Positions 6,472 to 6,899 of a stretch of DNA of 6,899 nucleotides are shown one piece after another. Numbering within the stretch: position 1 is the first letter of the stretch; every line of letters begins with the position of its first letter. A model generated the notes under the pieces. That model was not told the DNA's origin. It was given only the letters and a program-made list of their open reading frames with translations, and ran no database searches. A program made the position numbers and the translations under genes. The stretch is from Hyphomicrobiales bacterium (lineage in GTDB: Bacteria > Pseudomonadota > Alphaproteobacteria > Micropepsales > Micropepsaceae): the NCBI GenBank assembly GCA_017849395.1, contig JAFIHO010000093.1:1-6899 (forward strand). The letters run 5' to 3'.

Positions 6472-6477
6472 CCTGTT

Positions 6478-6505
6478 ATTGTGCGCGGAATACCGAGCAT
6501 GACAA
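6478..6505 (-). promoter_or_regulatory. Candidate sigma70-type promoter, minus strand
   Basis: TTGTCA (6505-6500; five of six matches to the -35 consensus) and CACAAT (6483-6478; four of six matches to -10) are separated by 16 bp. The predicted start is near 6471, at the edge of a foldable stretch that ends in a terminator. Weak by itself; supported by position relative to the repeats and the terminator. Confidence 0.35.
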
Positions 6506-6506
6506 G

Positions 6507-6526
6507 CAAATGTCGCTCAAATGTCG
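6507..6526 (-). repeat. Tandem 9-bp direct repeats, operator-like
   Basis: CAAATGTCG occurs at 6507-6515 and again at 6518-6526, a period of 11 bp or about one helical turn, directly upstream of the candidate -35 element. This is where an activator binding the same DNA face twice would sit. In addition, GACA (6501-6504) and TGTC (6511-6514) form a short inverted repeat overlapping the -35 box. The regulator is unknown. Confidence 0.4.
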
Positions 6527-6537
6527 TCTGGTCAATG

Positions 6538-6554
6538 GCTGGCGCGCAGCCAGC
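6538..6554 (-). terminator. Hairpin just after the permease stop, possible terminator without T-tract
   Basis: GCTGGC (6538-6543) and GCCAGC (6549-6554) are a perfect 6-bp inverted repeat with a 5-nt loop, 18 bp past the permease stop codon. No T-tract follows on the minus strand, so it is more likely an RNA 3'-end protecting or Rho-assisted hairpin than an intrinsic terminator. Confidence 0.3.
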
Positions 6555-6572
6555 TAGGACGCGGGCAACACG

Positions 6573-6899
6573 CTAGGAAACTAAAGCCTGACCACTTTGG
6601 TAAAGCATGTACAGGGCCACGATCAGCACGAGCGCGGCGAATACCGTGTTGAGTTGTCCCTTATGGGCGGCCATGCGCCGCGACGTCCAGGTGCCCGCCA
6701 TGCTGCCGCCGATACCGCCCAGGATGAACACGCCCGCCAGCGGCCACAGCACCATGCCCGACATCGCATAATTCGCGGCCGTGGTAAGCCCGAAGGCCGC
6801 GACCGCGATCAGCGAGGTGCCGATCGCGCGCAGGATCGGCATCGATGTGGATGCGACCAGTCCTGGCACAATCAGGAAGCCGCCGCCAATGCCGAAAAA
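6573..6899 (-). CDS. TauE/SafE-family membrane permease, C-terminal part only
   Basis: The last 108 residues of a polytopic inner-membrane protein of the TauE/SafE (TSUP) family, whose members are linked to export or uptake of sulfite, sulfoacetate and other small organosulfur or organic anions. The coding frame continues past the window end, so the true start is not visible. Seen: FFGIGGGFLIVPGLV (1-15), the hallmark glycine-rich motif opening the second half of the protein; then membrane helices at about 21-44, 48-70 and 83-101, with a short basic loop RRMAAHK (74-80). The C-terminus QSGQALVS is short, as is usual. A GTG inside the first hallmark motif could be mistaken for a start but would remove conserved residues. 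Downstream is a hairpin and then a 440-bp non-coding gap. Family call firm, substrate unknown. Confidence 0.85.
   Translation of the reverse strand, partial: FFGIGGGFLIVPGLVASTSMPILRAIGTSLIAVAAFGLTTAANYAMSGMVLWPLAGVFILGGIGGSMAGTWTSRRMAAHKGQLNTVFAALVLIVALYMLYQSGQALVS

Noticed and set aside
6194..6557. Plus-strand small frames in the 440-bp gap (6194-6502 and 6285-6557)
   Set aside because: No ribosome binding site or recognisable motif, and they run across the terminator and the repeats seen on the other strand.
4996..6576. Plus-strand frame of 526 codons opposite the amidohydrolase and running into the intergenic gap
   Set aside because: Its first two-thirds are antisense to a fully motif-complete enzyme. 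No recognisable domain, signal or ribosome binding site was seen.
6567..6869. GTG at 6867-6869 as the start of the right-hand permease
   Set aside because: The frame continues upstream to the window edge with the conserved GIGGGFLIVP motif, so the gene is truncated by the window and does not start there.

Overview
The window looks like chromosomal DNA of a GC-rich alphaproteobacterium, most likely a sphingomonad (Sphingomonas, Sphingobium or Novosphingobium type). I infer this from the base composition, the codon use and the general look of the proteins; there is no rRNA or other marker gene to confirm it. No mobile element, CRISPR array, tRNA or rRNA is visible.

Left part (1-3066, all minus strand): a tight three-gene unit, read from right to left. 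It encodes a secreted serine hydrolase of the beta-lactamase/esterase fold, then an enolase-superfamily acid-sugar dehydratase of L-rhamnonate dehydratase type, then an MFS permease of the anion:cation symporter (ACS) type that is cut by the window start. The gaps are 32 bp and 1 bp, so co-transcription is likely, with probable translational coupling of dehydratase and permease. The simplest reading is a small catabolic module: release an acid sugar or a precursor outside the cytoplasm, import it, and dehydrate it to a 2-keto-3-deoxy acid.

Middle (3067-4413): a divergent intergenic region of about 200 bp, then a plus-strand AI-2E/PerM-family membrane protein. Its most credible start is an ATG at 3267. 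It converges on the next gene across a 103-bp gap containing a small inverted repeat.

Right part (4414-6899, minus strand): a Tat-exported metal-dependent amidohydrolase of the YtcJ type with a strong ribosome binding site, preceded by about 440 bp without a conventional gene. At the far right is the C-terminal part of a TauE/SafE-type membrane permease, cut by the window end.

The 440-bp gap (6133-6572) is the most interesting stretch. Read on the minus strand it contains, in order: a hairpin just after the permease stop; two direct 9-bp repeats 11 bp apart; a sigma70-like promoter; a compactly foldable stretch of about 105 nt ending in an intrinsic terminator with a T-tract; a 45-codon small reading frame with a ribosome binding site; and crossing inverted repeats inside that frame. 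This is the arrangement expected of either an independent small RNA or a transcription-attenuating leader of the amidohydrolase gene. I do not recognise it as a known family. It is inferred only from reading base pairing by eye.
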